From: Hydractinia symbiolongicarpus
Lineage: Eukaryota > Cnidaria > Hydrozoa > Anthoathecata > Hydractiniidae
Assembly (NCBI RefSeq): GCF_029227915.1
Contig: NC_079879.1
Coordinates: forward strand, 21,220,501-21,284,500
Direction: 5' to 3'
Length of the DNA stretch: 64,000 bases
A model generated the notes under the pieces. That model did not search any database, had not been told where the DNA came from, and was given only the letters and a program-made list of their open reading frames with translations. This document shows, piece by piece, positions 12,201-23,857 of this stretch (position 1 is its first letter; the number at the start of each line of letters is the position of its first letter). The position numbers were made by a program, and so were the translations under genes.

Positions 12201-13880
12201 TGAAGAAAATTTAGCAGATTTCCGTGAAAGTGGTGGGAGCCCTAAAAATGCGAAAGAATTTTATAATGTCATTGACAACATATTTTTTGACATACCTATT
12301 GATCAAGTATACATCATATTTTTATGCTTTTCCACTGCAAGTTGATTTAATAATCCCAAAATAAAATCTATATAAACACCTAATTTTAGGTCTGTATTCC
12401 TGGTCTTCATATTTCCTTGGGTGTATATCAAAAGATGTTTAAAATGTTTGAGTCTTCTTGCCAAGACTATGATGTAAAAATAGCTCTGCTGTTGGCAACA
12501 GAAGACAATGAACTGGATTCAGATTATGGTGACTACATCGAAGTCCTTAAAGAAACAAATGACTTGCAGCAAAAGCTGGAAGATGAAAAAGCCAAATTAG
12601 CAAACCAGCAAGATCAGTTAAACTGGCTTGTAATATCTGGTGGCTTACAACGAAATATACTGACGTACGAGAAAAGTATAATAAAAACTGAGAAGAAAAT
12701 CACAGAATTAGAATTAGAAATCTCAACCTTGGGAAACAACAAAAGAATTTTAGTGGGTATGATCATTTTTATTACCTAAGTAATTTTTTGTGATATTCGC
12801 AAATGTTTTTTTGTCTGGAAATTCCAAGAAATTTAATTCCCGAAAAAAAACTTTCCAAAATTATAATTTTCATTCTGATCTTATGATGCAAGCCTTATAT
12901 TCTCTCCAATCTAAAGCTATGTTTAATAGTTTGTTCATCTTATTTTAGGTGTTGGTCCTTGTGCTTCTTCAATAGATAAAACGCTGCAAAAAATGGGTGT
13001 TGAACGTCAGGCCTACCATGGCCAAAGTTTTATCGGCAACCATGTACATAAATTGCTAAAGGTTTGTTAATACTAACAATAATGTAGCAATTTAAAAATA
13101 ACATATTTAAAGAAAATTAAAAAAACAATCTTGCTCTTATAGAAAGAAAACATCCAAAATTTAACATCCAGCATTAAAGAGATTGTTGCAGCACAAAAGC
13201 ATGATGACCAGCTTATTCACAGTGTGAATTTAGAAATGGATAAGTACGACATGTTATTTACTTACTTTGCAGAAGTTCATAACATTTACAATTCGGCAAA
13301 ATATCTGTCATGTGAGGAAATACTGGCTTTAGGTGAGAAACTTGTTCCTTTTTTTAATAATAAATAAGTTTTTTTTAAAATTTCATGTGCCAAAAACAAA
13401 ACAAAAAGAAAGAATAATATACATATAGTACATAATTCTAGAAATTTCAATTAATAAATTCATGATGCATCTGCGAACTAACTGGCCAAAAGTTAATATT
13501 TCACCAAAACTGCATATGCTTGAAGATCATGTCACTGAGTTCATAGCAAAATGGAATGTTGGATTTGGGTTTTATGGCGAACAAGGTAAACAGCCACTTA
13601 AATTTGTAACCTGGTAACACCAAAATTTGTGTTTTTTACCAAAATGTGTTATTTTTCAGAAAATGTGTAGCTAGCTAGCTTAAATGTCAAATTATAACAT
13701 TTTTAAGGTGGAGAAAGCTTGCATCATGAAATCAACAGGATGTCGAGCAGGTACAGCTGCATCAAAAACCCAGTCGAGCGGTTACGAAATACATTAAAGC
13801 AACATTTTGTTAATGTAAATCCTGAATCGAGCCAATTAAAACCAAAAATTAAAAAAAGAAAAATTGCACGTGAAGAATAA
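9232..13880 (+). CDS. RAG1-like transposase (zinc/RING N-terminus plus DDE core)
   Basis: Exons 9232..10122, 10734..11391, 11558..11716, 12104..12306, 12390..12756, 12949..13061, 13143..13332, 13442..13585, 13708..13880: 2,898 bases, 965 residues, all GT-AG and in frame. The N-terminus resembles RAG1: C15-R-I-C18, then H52-P-x-x-F-C57-H-x-C60, and C89-x-x-C92. A C3HC4 RING spans residues 163-201 (C-x-x-C ... C-N-H-V-F-C ... C-P-T-C), followed by a second zinc segment near 225-240. The core aligns by eye with RAG1: D485 (G-G-D-H-G-G; human D600), D555 (Y-G-D-Y-E-F; D708), C574-L-F-C577, H885-x4-H890 (H937/H942) and E911 (G-G-E-S; E962). Residues about 660-740 look like a coiled coil not expected in RAG1. 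Start: ATG 9,232 (AAGATGG) precedes the first Cys pair; an upstream in-frame codon at 9,175 is less likely. Confidence 0.9.
11558..11716 (+). other. Transposase exon 3 carrying the second catalytic Asp
   Basis: The acceptor is AAATTAG before 11,558 and the donor is GTAAAT after 11,716. The exon encodes K-D-T-R-T-N-L to Y-G-I-T-G-A-N and holds D555. Only this copy has an acceptor; its 3' duplicate at 11,782-11,895 does not. Confidence 0.75.
11603..11960 (+). repeat. Perfect 179-bp tandem duplication over transposase exon 3
   Basis: Bases 11,603-11,781 are repeated at 11,782-11,960 without a difference that I can see. The unit covers the 3' part of exon 3, including the codon for the second catalytic Asp and the donor site, plus part of the following intron. 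The second copy lacks a splice acceptor in front of it, so it should stay intronic. The identity implies a very recent event or an assembly artefact. Confidence 0.85.
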
Positions 13881-14671
13881 CTTTTAGACTTACAGCTTAG
13901 ATAGCTAGTTATATCTTTAACTGCATATTAGCATTACTTTGCAAGCTCCTTTAGTCTTTGCATTATTTCAAAGGTGGATCAGCTGGTCTAGAAAGAAAAA
14001 GAATTGAACAGTTAATTAGCTTACTACATGCATAGTTCATTTTTATTTGACTTTTTGTCGAGCTTACGTTAGTAGTGTATGAGACGCAGAAACCTTATTT
14101 AGAGTTACAGAATTGTTTATATAGAATGTTGTTTAGTGTTGTTATTCTGTGAAATATTAGCTTAGTAAACTACAACAGTTTTAATGCCTACAATAAATCA
14201 TACAGTAGATTATGTCAAAGAGGGAGTTAAAATTTTCAGGTTTTACACTAACTTTTATTGCCAGAATTCAGCGCTCTAGCATTCTTTCAGAAGTACTGAT
14301 ACAGTTTTTTCGTTTTTCTTACCTTGTAGATGAGCCTTTCAGCTTTCCAAAAATATATAATACACCAGCCACATAACTTCGCAACGTCCACAAAACCAAA
14401 AATTAGTTGGAACAAGTTGCCATGTTAATTTTAACAAAAAAAAGTATGCCTTCAAAACTGCCACAGTATTACTCCAACAGCATGCTTGTCGCAAAGGTAA
14501 AAGAAAGATTTAGCTTCCAGCGTGTTGAAATGCTTTAAAAAACTAAATTAAATCCACTGAAATAGATTCTATCATGCAAAAGCGATTTCAAAAAGTTAGT
14601 TACTTATTTATCATGATTGTTTTTATTTGCGCCCGCCATCTTGCGCCTCAACGTGGCCGTAATTATTGACG
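13881..14671. other. 3' part of the RAG1-like transposon, no second gene
   Basis: Between the transposase stop and the right terminal repeat no open frame of useful length exists on either strand, so no RAG2-like protein fits. On the minus strand there is a CAAGATGGCGGGCG motif (14,632-14,644) with a short frame of only about 11 codons, and a good-looking donor near 14,333. These could belong to an antisense transcript, but that is not supported further. Confidence 0.5.
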
Positions 14672-14708
14672 CATGCGCAGTCTTAGTTTCCGCTCTGAAA
14701 CAGCCGTG
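14672..14708 (-). repeat. Right terminal inverted repeat of the RAG1-like transposon
   Basis: In reverse complement it reads CACGGCTGTTTCAG, AG, CGGAAACT, A, AGACTGCGCATG. It is 37 bases against 47 at the left end. The inner end forms the palindrome GCATGCGC, which resembles an NRF1-type promoter motif. Confidence 0.85.
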
Positions 14709-14886
14709 TTTAATGAAGGGCCCGTCTAAAAATTGTCAAAAAAAGATGTGGGGGTGAGAATTATGCACTTTTTTGTCTTTTGTCGCAATCGTCTTTTAAA
14801 AATTTAAACAACGGTAACGAATTAAAAAGCCCCTGAAGTTTAAAATAATCCAGATATCGTAATTGACCAGATAAACACTGGTCATG

Positions 14887-15534
14887 CCAACCTCGTCTCC
14901 AGGACTATTTTTGTTTAACAGGTAGGGTTCCACTTTATAGTTAAAGGTGCTGGGGTAGAGCCTTGGTTAATCTCTGAGGAATGTCGCTTTATTTTTACAA
15001 TCACTATGGGATACAGCTAAAGTTGACTAAAAAATCAGATGTGTTTTGTAAAAACACAATGTTATTAACGGTACAAAACTGATCCTTTCGTCTCTCTCCA
15101 GGGTTTGTTGCCTATGTCAAGCCGCTAGCGCTGTCAAAAAAGCAAAAGGCCCTTGTGACGAGGTTGTTGCTAAACCTACTTTTTAAGTTTAGTATAAACG
15201 TAGGCATTTAGGAGATTGTGTAACCCAAGTGTGACTAGCTCCATCCCATATCAGAAAAGATACAAAACACCCTTGGAGCGAGGTTGAACTTTTAGCGTAA
15301 TCCAAGAAATTAAACCTTTAATAAAAAGGCATTTATAAAAAAAAAAAACAGAATCAGGAGTTCTCAGAAACTGCACACACTTGAGAAGAATTTATACAGG
15401 TGTGGTAACAAGTATAAGAATAAGAAGAGGTGACACATTTTACCAGTTCTTAAATAATCGCGTTATTCTATTTCCCTGGCCAGACAAAAAGCGCAGTGCC
15501 GTTGAGAAGCAAATAGTCCTGGGGACAAGTTACG
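14887..15534. mobile_element. Possible MITE of about 650 bp
   Basis: The left end (CCAACCTCGTCTCCAGGACT) and the reverse complement of the right end (CCGTAACTTGTCCCCAGGAC) are imperfect inverted repeats that continue into TATTT on both sides. No target duplication could be fixed and there is no open frame. Internal phrases such as 'gacgaggttg' recur elsewhere in the window. Confidence 0.4.
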
Positions 15535-16529
15535 GGCGAATTAATCCGTAAAGCAAACGTGTTGAAAGGTCTAAATAGCGAATTTGAACGCTGTTAGCCT
15601 CCTAACCTACGCAACTGCAATGGCTGCGCCGGATTTCGTAAGTTTATACTTTTTACGAAGTTCGTGAAAAAGTGAACAAGGGTTGTTGTCTAGAGTTGCT
15701 GCAGAACCGGTAGTCTCTTTACACAATAGTTTATATTGAACAGTTTAGTTCTAGTTTTTGCCTTTGTTGTAATATTATTTTTTTAATTTAATCTGATAAA
15801 TTTTTGTCCGTGTGCCTTTTGAGAAGCCTGTTAAATTGTTTTATTTCTTGGTATGGTCTTAATCCTCTCTGGACGTCAAAGCTTGCTGAATCTGACTATA
15901 ATATTAAAATAAGTTAAACATGATCTCTACAAGGAAAGTGAAAGTATGCGTCTGATTTATGTCTTAATTTTTACCGACGAATTGATTTAATTTATAGTAT
16001 TTTGTAAAAAGGTTAAGGTTATCTATTTAACCATATATTTGATTGAAACATTGTTTCATTTCTGAGGGAAAGGGTTTTCAATTCTTGCAAATACTTTGTT
16101 TACTGACTTGAAGAAGAGTAAAAAAATCAGTTTAAAAGTCGATCGAGCGAATATAAATTTTTAAATGCTGATAACTTTTTTTATTGTAAAAAGAAACATG
16201 CAGCTGCGGCTCCTTCGAAGGGAAAGGTTAGGTTGCAACAAGCGAGCACAAACAAGAATCATGATGATGGAAATTTTATTACCATAATACATGTTTGACA
16301 ATACATACCTTGGTAGTGCCTAAATTTAAAAACTAAACTAAAATAATACATCGAAACCGGGGTTAAAAATAAATAATTGTAATTATAATAACTATAATAA
16401 TAATAATAAAAACAACAACAAAACACAACAAAAAATATTGAAAATTGAACTGCTAACAATACAACTACCAATACATACGCCTTCTGCTATCGTTCAAAAT
16501 ACTTGACCAAGACTTCATCACGTAACCCA
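15535..16529. other. Intergenic, 3' of the DPY19L gene
   Basis: No gene supported. A short ATG frame at 15,620 (M-A-A-P-D-F) runs straight into a GTAAG donor, which would look like a first exon, but no matching downstream exon on the + strand was found. The rest holds AT-rich simple sequence, including an (AAT/AAC)-rich stretch at about 16,385-16,430. Confidence 0.4.
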
Positions 16530-19500
16530 TCACAAAAGTTTGTAAAGATAAAATGTCCGATTCTCAAAGACTTTGTAAAAATATTTTCTAAAATTTTCTC
16601 CGTTTAATTTTATTGCATCACAGAATCTCGGTGTACCACCTCGTTCGTTTAATCGATGACCATTATCCATATCCAAAATATCCGTGAGCCGACAGCCCTG
16701 GTCTATTCTTGAGTAGCAAATACTGTTTTCGAGTATGATGTAGCTTGTGCCGTGTTTACGCAAGATCTTGTAAACCTCTTCAGGTGAACGTCGAGCGTAA
16801 ATTTGATACACCTAAAGATCGAGGAGGCCCATTATGAAATTGTGTTCACCGTGAAACTTAATCAAATGTTACTTACTGCATGTTACTATTTCGTTACGTT
16901 CTTTATTTTGTTATAGTAAGTTTGACTTTACCCTTTTTTTTAACACCTTAGTGCGTAAGACATTTTTTCACTGCCATATATCGTGTCGTAAGCTTCTCTC
17001 TTGTATACTACATCAGGGATTTTTTGTTTTTCGTCCTTTGTACGTTTTTAGTAAAAAGTAAGCAATCTAACGAGGATCTTTTTCTCCGGGAATTTTTACA
17101 TGCATACTGATAGTGAGTTGTAATAACTAACCTCCTTTGTTCTTTGTCTTAAAAATTTGTTTTCATAATGAGGATGATTTGTGATTGGTCGGTCCGTACA
17201 TAGCTTAACACCTGCCAGCAACTGCATACTACCAGTAAAGGCTGCATCTTCTGGAGTAGAGGATCTGAAGAGAGAATCAAACAAAAATAAACATACTATA
17301 TTTGAAAGAACGTCATCTTGATTCCACGTAAGTACAGCAATTGCGTTTATTTTAAGTAATTAATCATACAGCATTTTACATAATGTAATACGCATGCGCA
17401 GGTAAACGCGATAATCCAGCTGAGTTTTTTTTAGCTATGGTACATAGGCACTTTAATTTTTCACAAAGGTCGAACCTAGATACATGCGATAAGACAAGCA
17501 GGATAAAATCTAAAAATAGCACTATTGTCGTTAGGATGAAGCTTCACAAAATACAAGAATATAGTTCAAATTTTGTTTTAAATAAACCCTCAGCTGTGAC
17601 ATGCACTTCTTTTAAAGAGTTTGTTTACAGGGCGTTTCTTAGCACTTTGGCGCCTTGTATGGTGAACGCATGCTCAGATTTGTCATTTACACATTTTTAA
17701 CACATAACTCATAACTTTGTTTATAACACTGTAATGAAGATTGGCGTAAAAATGCTCTTCTATAGACTGCGAGTAAAATTCTAGCTAAGAAAGTATTTAT
17801 GTCACTTCAAAAAAAGACAATCAATAAGTTTCTATAACTAGTTCAAAGTTAAGTTCGTACTTACTTAATCCATTCCATCAACTCAACCGTGTCGGGATCG
17901 TGAAATTCTCTCAACTGTTTCAATTCTTCTTGCACACCAGAAAGTTTCTAAACACCAGGCGAAAATAAAAGCAAATTAAAAGGAACGAATCAGAAAAAAA
18001 AAACTAAAAACTAAATATTTTTAGGTATACCTGAAATAATACCATCGAACACAGCACTATTGGAACAGAATGACGCAAAAGAAAACTCTAAAATAAAAAA
18101 CAGCAAAAATGCGAAAAAAGAATAATTAACATAACAAGCTGAAACAAAGAAGGAAACTGCAATACTAAATGAATTTATATACCACAGGCAATTGATAAAA
18201 AAAACCTACCTTCTTATCTGAAAATTCAAAGCTTTTGTTACATTAGGCTCCGATATAACAAAAAATTTAGACGACCTGCGGAAGAGTTTCCACTGACTGA
18301 GAAAAAACTTGCATGTGGATACAAGAGGTGGAGACCAAAGGTACAACTTATCACACACATGTGGAAATAAGAAGTGGAGAGGTACAGCCTATTAAAAAAG
18401 TTGGAGAGGAAAGATCACATCATGGATGTGGAAAGAGATAGAAAGTAAAGGTACAGCCTATCAAAACATGCATGTGGAAAGACGTGGAGAGCCTATCAAA
18501 CTTATCCTATCAAAACACCTTTGTAGAAACAAGTTGAGAGCATAAATACAACCTACCAAATTTTTTTCAAGGTGTAAAGCGTTAGCAACAGATTTCCAAG
18601 CATCTTGATGACAAAATACTCCTGCTGCCAGTATGCACATGTGAGGCATCCATAGGAACTTCATTCGTAATGTTGTCAACGCCATACCACCGAAGAACAC
18701 GCTCAAAATTATGTTAAATACCACTTCAGGATAATCGTCTAACAATGATGTCATACCCCTGCCAAGGTTTAAAGGTAAAATTAAAAAAATCTTTAATCTG
18801 TCACAAAAATATTAAGACAGTGGCACTTTTTTAATAATTAAAATTAATTAATCCGGTGGGACTATTTTTTCAGATGCGTATGTTAGATAAGCAGCGGTTA
18901 AATTGCGCTAGTCGCACTTTCTAACACGCACGCTATACGGGAAAAATCCACGTCCACACCTGTAAAAGCCTTGAAATTTGAGAAAAATGGCCATGCTATG
19001 TTTAAAGCTCCTCAACATCTACATCTACCTTATACTATGTAAAGCAAAGGTGAGTTTAACAGTCAAAGATTCAAAACTGATTGATATTCTTCGTGCTAAA
19101 CTTCTTTCATTGAAAACGAGCCGAAATACCTATATTATCGCCAGTTTATATATGCCAAAATTTTAATAGGAATTTTATTTCCTCACAGTTCACGCTACAA
19201 CGTTGACTTTGCAAAACAAGAAACAGACACAAATACACGTCAAAATGATAAGCGAAAAACCATTAACAAAAAACTTGCTTTTACCTCAACTTGTACAGGT
19301 AGGAATATGCAAGCGCCAGTAACACCATGACGGTTGAAACAGCATACACTGGAAACACAATGCCCTGGGTTAACCGCTCGAATGTATTAAATGGCAAATA
19401 TTGGAAGGAGCCTTCGCAAAGATAGAGACGAGAATCAAAATCGCTAAAATATAAGACATTTATTTTAGTGACATCAAAAATGTTTTATACTCGCTGGTGA

Positions 19501-22500
19501 TGAAATAAAAAAAATACATAAAAAGATTTATATCACACCTTGGGATTTCATTCCCAATATCAATAACGTAATAATTTGGGCGCTGAATTGAGAGGGCGCT
19601 CAAAAGGTGCGAGGTTAATTGTTCTAGCAGAATTATTCGCTTGCTCCAATAGTACTCAAACAACAATACAATTGATAGGAGTATAGGAAAAATTAAATTT
19701 AGACTTAAAAAAAGAAAAGTTCCTAATTTTGTTTCTGGATGTAGTGCAAAATGATAATAAAAAAGGCTTTAAACAACGATTAATGGAAAGCACAGTGTTA
19801 GTGATACAAGACAAGAAAAATCATACATACTTTTTCAGCGTAGCCAAGTTTAGCAGAAACAAATTTGAAAACATGCTCATCAGAATCCACCTTTGTTAGT
19901 TTCTGTAAAACACAACAACTTGTTTTTACGTCCAGATATATACAACGTAACATCCTTTCCATATTTTTTACCTTTTTTTGATGTCTGACAAAATACAGCT
20001 TATTTCAATATTCTGATACGCTCCATATAAATTGTCAATACAATTATATTATCATAATTTAACATAATTTATTTTGCTGAATGTACATGTACACAATAAC
20101 ACACTACACTTAGCCCTATCACCAGAAAAAAATAACACAAGATATACTTACTTTAATAGAAATATTTATGGCAAATGTCAATACAAGAACAAACGCAATT
20201 CGCATGAGCAGAACTAACAACTTCTTCACCAATCCTCCAGAAACATATTCATTACTCTGTATAAAAAATAAAATCAAAAATTTTACAAATATATATTACA
20301 AATATAAAAAAAAAATGATGAGAATAGTTTGAAACATTGATTCCAACACTTGAACAAGAAAACCGTCCGGTTTAATCACACATTCGTATTGTACACATAA
20401 TTTCTACTTAAATATTGTATTGATTATGTTTATATATCTTGTATCTATGGCAACGTTCTTGTTTATATAGACCTGTTGTATAATTTTTATATTACTTGAA
20501 AATGGGCGTATGACACCCAAAACGTCGTAAAATGTTGTTTTAATTTGTACACATACACATGGATGTCCAAGTTTTAACATAAAACATTGTCTATCGTATT
20601 TCTAATGTCTTATGTAAAAATAACAACAACTGAAGCCTTTTGAGCACTCACACAATCACATGATAATAAATAATTAAAATGTATTTATTATAAGTATAAA
20701 ATATAGAATGATAAAATTTGGTGTAAAATATTAAGGCATAAACTTAGAGAAAGAGATGATAAATTGCAGTAAATCAAAACAATCATTTCAAGACAATGAA
20801 CACCCTCATTTGATGCCAGAATTTCTCAAAATTTGAATAAAATATATATCTTTTATTATTTTGGGTATACTATATACAGCTACACCATAATGAGAAAACA
20901 AAAAACAAAAACGCTGCTACACGCAAAAAAAAAAATACATGAACAAAAACTTTTGGTCAATATAGCGCGCTATTTGTGGTGGCTTTGATTTTGATACTAT
21001 TCACACTCCTTTCAACTTTTCGTTACCACCATGACAGAACGCAGCCCAATCACACATTTCTACGAATGTATGAAACAAAACATATTAACAGTTTTTTACC
21101 TGTAAAGTCAGCAAAATTATAGCTGCCACACAAAAGCTGGAAGCTAACGAAGTGTATAACATATCATTACCAAACTGCAGAAAACATACAGTTGCTAGGT
21201 TACCAACAATTATCATGTATATCGATCTGACCTGTAAGTAAGTTGAAATAAATATCAAACATTAATGTTAATTCAAACTTTTTATAGCAATTTAATATGG
21301 TATTCTCTGACAACAGACAGAAATGGTGGTGTATAATATGAGTAGGATACCTAAAAAGCACAGAAATTATACTTAAAATACAATCGGTTTTATTCGTAAT
21401 CTTGAATTCATAGGTTCAAGTGAAAATTACTGAATGATGCAAAAACGACTTATTGACTATATGGCAAGCAAACTCCACTGCCCAGTTTCTCTGCTCAGAA
21501 GATAGCTCTAGATCTTGAGAATTTCATCATGAGAATTTATTCCCTAAAAGTTGAAATTTTTTTTGCAATCATTTGCACACCAGGCTTTCTTTGTCAAAAA
21601 AAATAGAAATAAACTTGCCATGTGGGGACGAGTAAACTCCAATGCGTAGATCCCATACAATGCAAAAGATTCCAACAGCAAAACAAACTGAGCAAATTGC
21701 CATGTTATGGTGAAACAAAATGTAGATAAGGCTATTAGAAGTAAGCATATGTTCTATAAAAAACATTAAAAAAGTTGTAGGAGAACACATTCTTTGCATT
21801 AGGAATGTTTTTTTTGTAGAATTTATTGCGCAGAAACGAGTCATTTTCACTTAACATTTAATAACAAAGAAATAATTTCCAGACTTTCTAACAACTCAAT
21901 GATAAGGAGAACAGGAGTTTAGAACATCAGGATGTGTAAATAAGGTGCATTTATTTACTTTGTGTGAAGCTTTTACATCCTTTTTAAAGTAGTATGTCAA
22001 CACAGCAACTTGAATGTAGATAAAAGGCAAGGAGAAACTTTCTCGTAAAGGCATGGTGTAAGATAAACGTGTCATGTCCATTCTAAAAAAAATGATTTAG
22101 GATTTAGAGAAGTTATATTGGGTTTGAATAAGAAAGTGACAAAAACAACTACAAGGGTATTAAAAACTAATTAAAAAAAGATCAAGTCAAGATGTAAGAT
22201 TTAAAAATCAGAAAGATACTTATAGTAGAAAATATTGGTTTCTAGCTTACGTTGTTTTACTTGAACGTGACAGAAACAAAAAAGAAAACATTTATTTCAA
22301 AATATATGAGTCAACAGATTGTCACCCTTGAGTTTCTTGTTAAATTTCAGGCTAATTGTTTTTTTTAGCAACTACCAGTTTTACCATTGAAAATTTAGTT
22401 CAGCAAAGAAGTAATGGTGTTGGTGAGAAGGGAAATTTTGAAATCTAGTCCCACTCCCCCTAGACTGGCTAAAAATGCATTTACCATTGTGATTCTTTTT

Positions 22501-23857
22501 AGTGGTTAGAAAATTTTTTTTAAATAACACACCTGTTAAATACAAAAAATGAATTAGCAAGAACTCCAGCCAAAAACGAACCACTGATTAGCCAAGATGA
22601 TATGAACATGGCAATTAAGTATACACCATGTAGGCCAAAAATTGCATCGATGTAGAAATAAACATGTTCAATAGAAAGCTGAAATTAAAAATTAAAAAAA
22701 AAATCAGAATAGAATATACAAACAGTAGAAAGAAAAGATAACCAAAGAGTTCAATAATTTTCTTGGAAAAGAAATAATACATGTGATTTAATTGTCTACA
22801 GTAAAGGTAGATTGACCTTAACTATGCTATATATTATGCTTGAAGTTTAATTTTTTTAAAAAAAACTGACACATCTTTTGTACAAATTTTACTATTTCTT
22901 TACAGAATAGACTTAAGATAATGAACATCAGCCGGATCTCCACATTAGTATATGGAATTACTTTAAGTTGCTCTATTTAAAAGGGCAAATATTTGGATAA
23001 ATAAATTTGTCACCCTTTTGTGCAATGATATTTTCTAATTTTAGGAGAGGCTGCGTTGAGATACAAGTGATATTCCCTATATCTTAAAGGCCAGATTACC
23101 TGTGCAGGAAGGCTTTTTTCATTACTGAGATATTATTAATGAATTATAAACATGCAAATTTTTATGGAAGTTAAGTTTAAAACAACTGCAATGGTTACCT
23201 GCCATGCTTTTGGCATAAGTCTGTATAAAATCCCAAGAAAAACTTCCTGATAAATGTTAAATCGTTCCAAGATGTTAATTGTTCGTAAATGCTCAGTAAC
23301 ATTGTCATGCGTTAGTTGATGGAAACCTACCAAAAAAATACAACATGCATGCAACTTGTATTAAAGCAAAATGAAAGCCTCACTGCAATTCAGAACAGAC
23401 ATGAAATAAATTCATACCCAGTTTATTTACCTATGCAAAAAATACATAACTTGCATACCTTCAGATATAGACGGAGCCAGAACGAATTGCTTGTAATATG
23501 AGAAATACAGACCAGTTTCTGTTCGAAATGATATCTCCCTTTCAACTTGCTAGATATTAATAATTTCAGAGTTAATTAACTTGTATTTAATAACAAACAT
23601 TTATCACATGCATACTTACATACCTTGATATTTGAAAACCACATGTCATTTTCGTGCAACATTTTTGCATACTTTGCATATTCATAGCCTAAGTATAATG
23701 CTACACATAAACCAACAACAATAGTTGCATATTCTTGCACCACACCATAATTAGCATCCTTGGTTGATGGTGATTTACCAGATGGCACAGATGGTTTATT
23801 TGAGAGGTCTCTTCTTTTCCCTTTAGCTTTCATTATATGTAATATATGGCCTATCAT
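16530..23857 (-). CDS. DPY19L: DPY19-like C-mannosyltransferase, multi-exon
   Basis: Exons, complement of 23624..23857, 23459..23549, 23199..23326, 22533..22678, 21959..22082, 21619..21753, 21100..21231, 20152..20256, 19831..19902, 19285..19443, 18557..18758, 18031..18087, 17865..17947, 17132..17264, 16530..16811. The product is a polytopic ER protein of about 690 residues. DPY19 proteins add mannose to Trp in W-x-x-W motifs of secreted proteins. Family landmarks seen are E-R-E-I-S-F-R-T-E-T-G-L-Y-F-S-Y, R-F-N-I-Y-Q-E-V, P-L-R-E-S-F-S-L-P-F, T-W-Q-F-A-Q-F, F-D-S-R-L-Y-L-C and the C-terminal N-H-P-H-Y-E...R-T-K-E-V-Y-Q-I-Y. Two oddities: the 21,619 exon appears to use a GC donor (ATG|GCAAGT), and the junction between the 19,831 and 19,285 exons is off by one base in my model. 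A short exon after 23,199 may be missed. The start could also be the Met codon at 23,828-23,830. Confidence 0.88.
20495..20527 (+). ncRNA. Hammerhead-like relic of a Penelope-like element end
   Basis: CTTGAAAA, a stem TGGGCG/CACCCA around a TATGA loop, then AAAACGTCG. This has the layout of a hammerhead core (CUGANGA, stem II, GAAAC) with several mismatches. Penelope-like elements are known to carry hammerhead motifs in their terminal repeats. It lies in a DPY19L intron. Confidence 0.3.

Larger units (their letters stand above)
8752..14708 (+). mobile_element. RAG1-like DNA transposon, 5,957 bp
   Basis: A nine-exon RAG1-like transposase gene lies between inverted termini that both start CACGGCTGTTTCAG and share CGGAAACT-x-AGACTGCGCATG further in. 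RAG/Transib superfamily ends characteristically begin with CAC. Outside the ends a 4-bp direct repeat TTTA is exact (8,748-8,751 and 14,709-14,712); read as the 5 bp typical of RAG/Transib, the copies (TTTTA/TTTAA) differ at one base. Intact exon frames, good splice sites and preserved ends suggest a recent, possibly active copy. No RAG2-like Kelch gene was found inside. The left and right ends differ in internal spacing by 10 bp. Confidence 0.85.

Noticed and set aside
14300-14420. Minus-strand open segment with a donor near 14,333, as a RAG2-like exon
   Set aside because: The sequence shows no Kelch motif and more than one frame is open, so it is not informative.
15620-15650. Short ATG exon (M-A-A-P-D-F) with a good donor
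   Set aside because: No matching downstream exon was found on the + strand.
18205-18230. Possible 8-base micro-exon of DPY19L
   Set aside because: The neighbouring exons at 18,557 and 18,031 join in frame without it.
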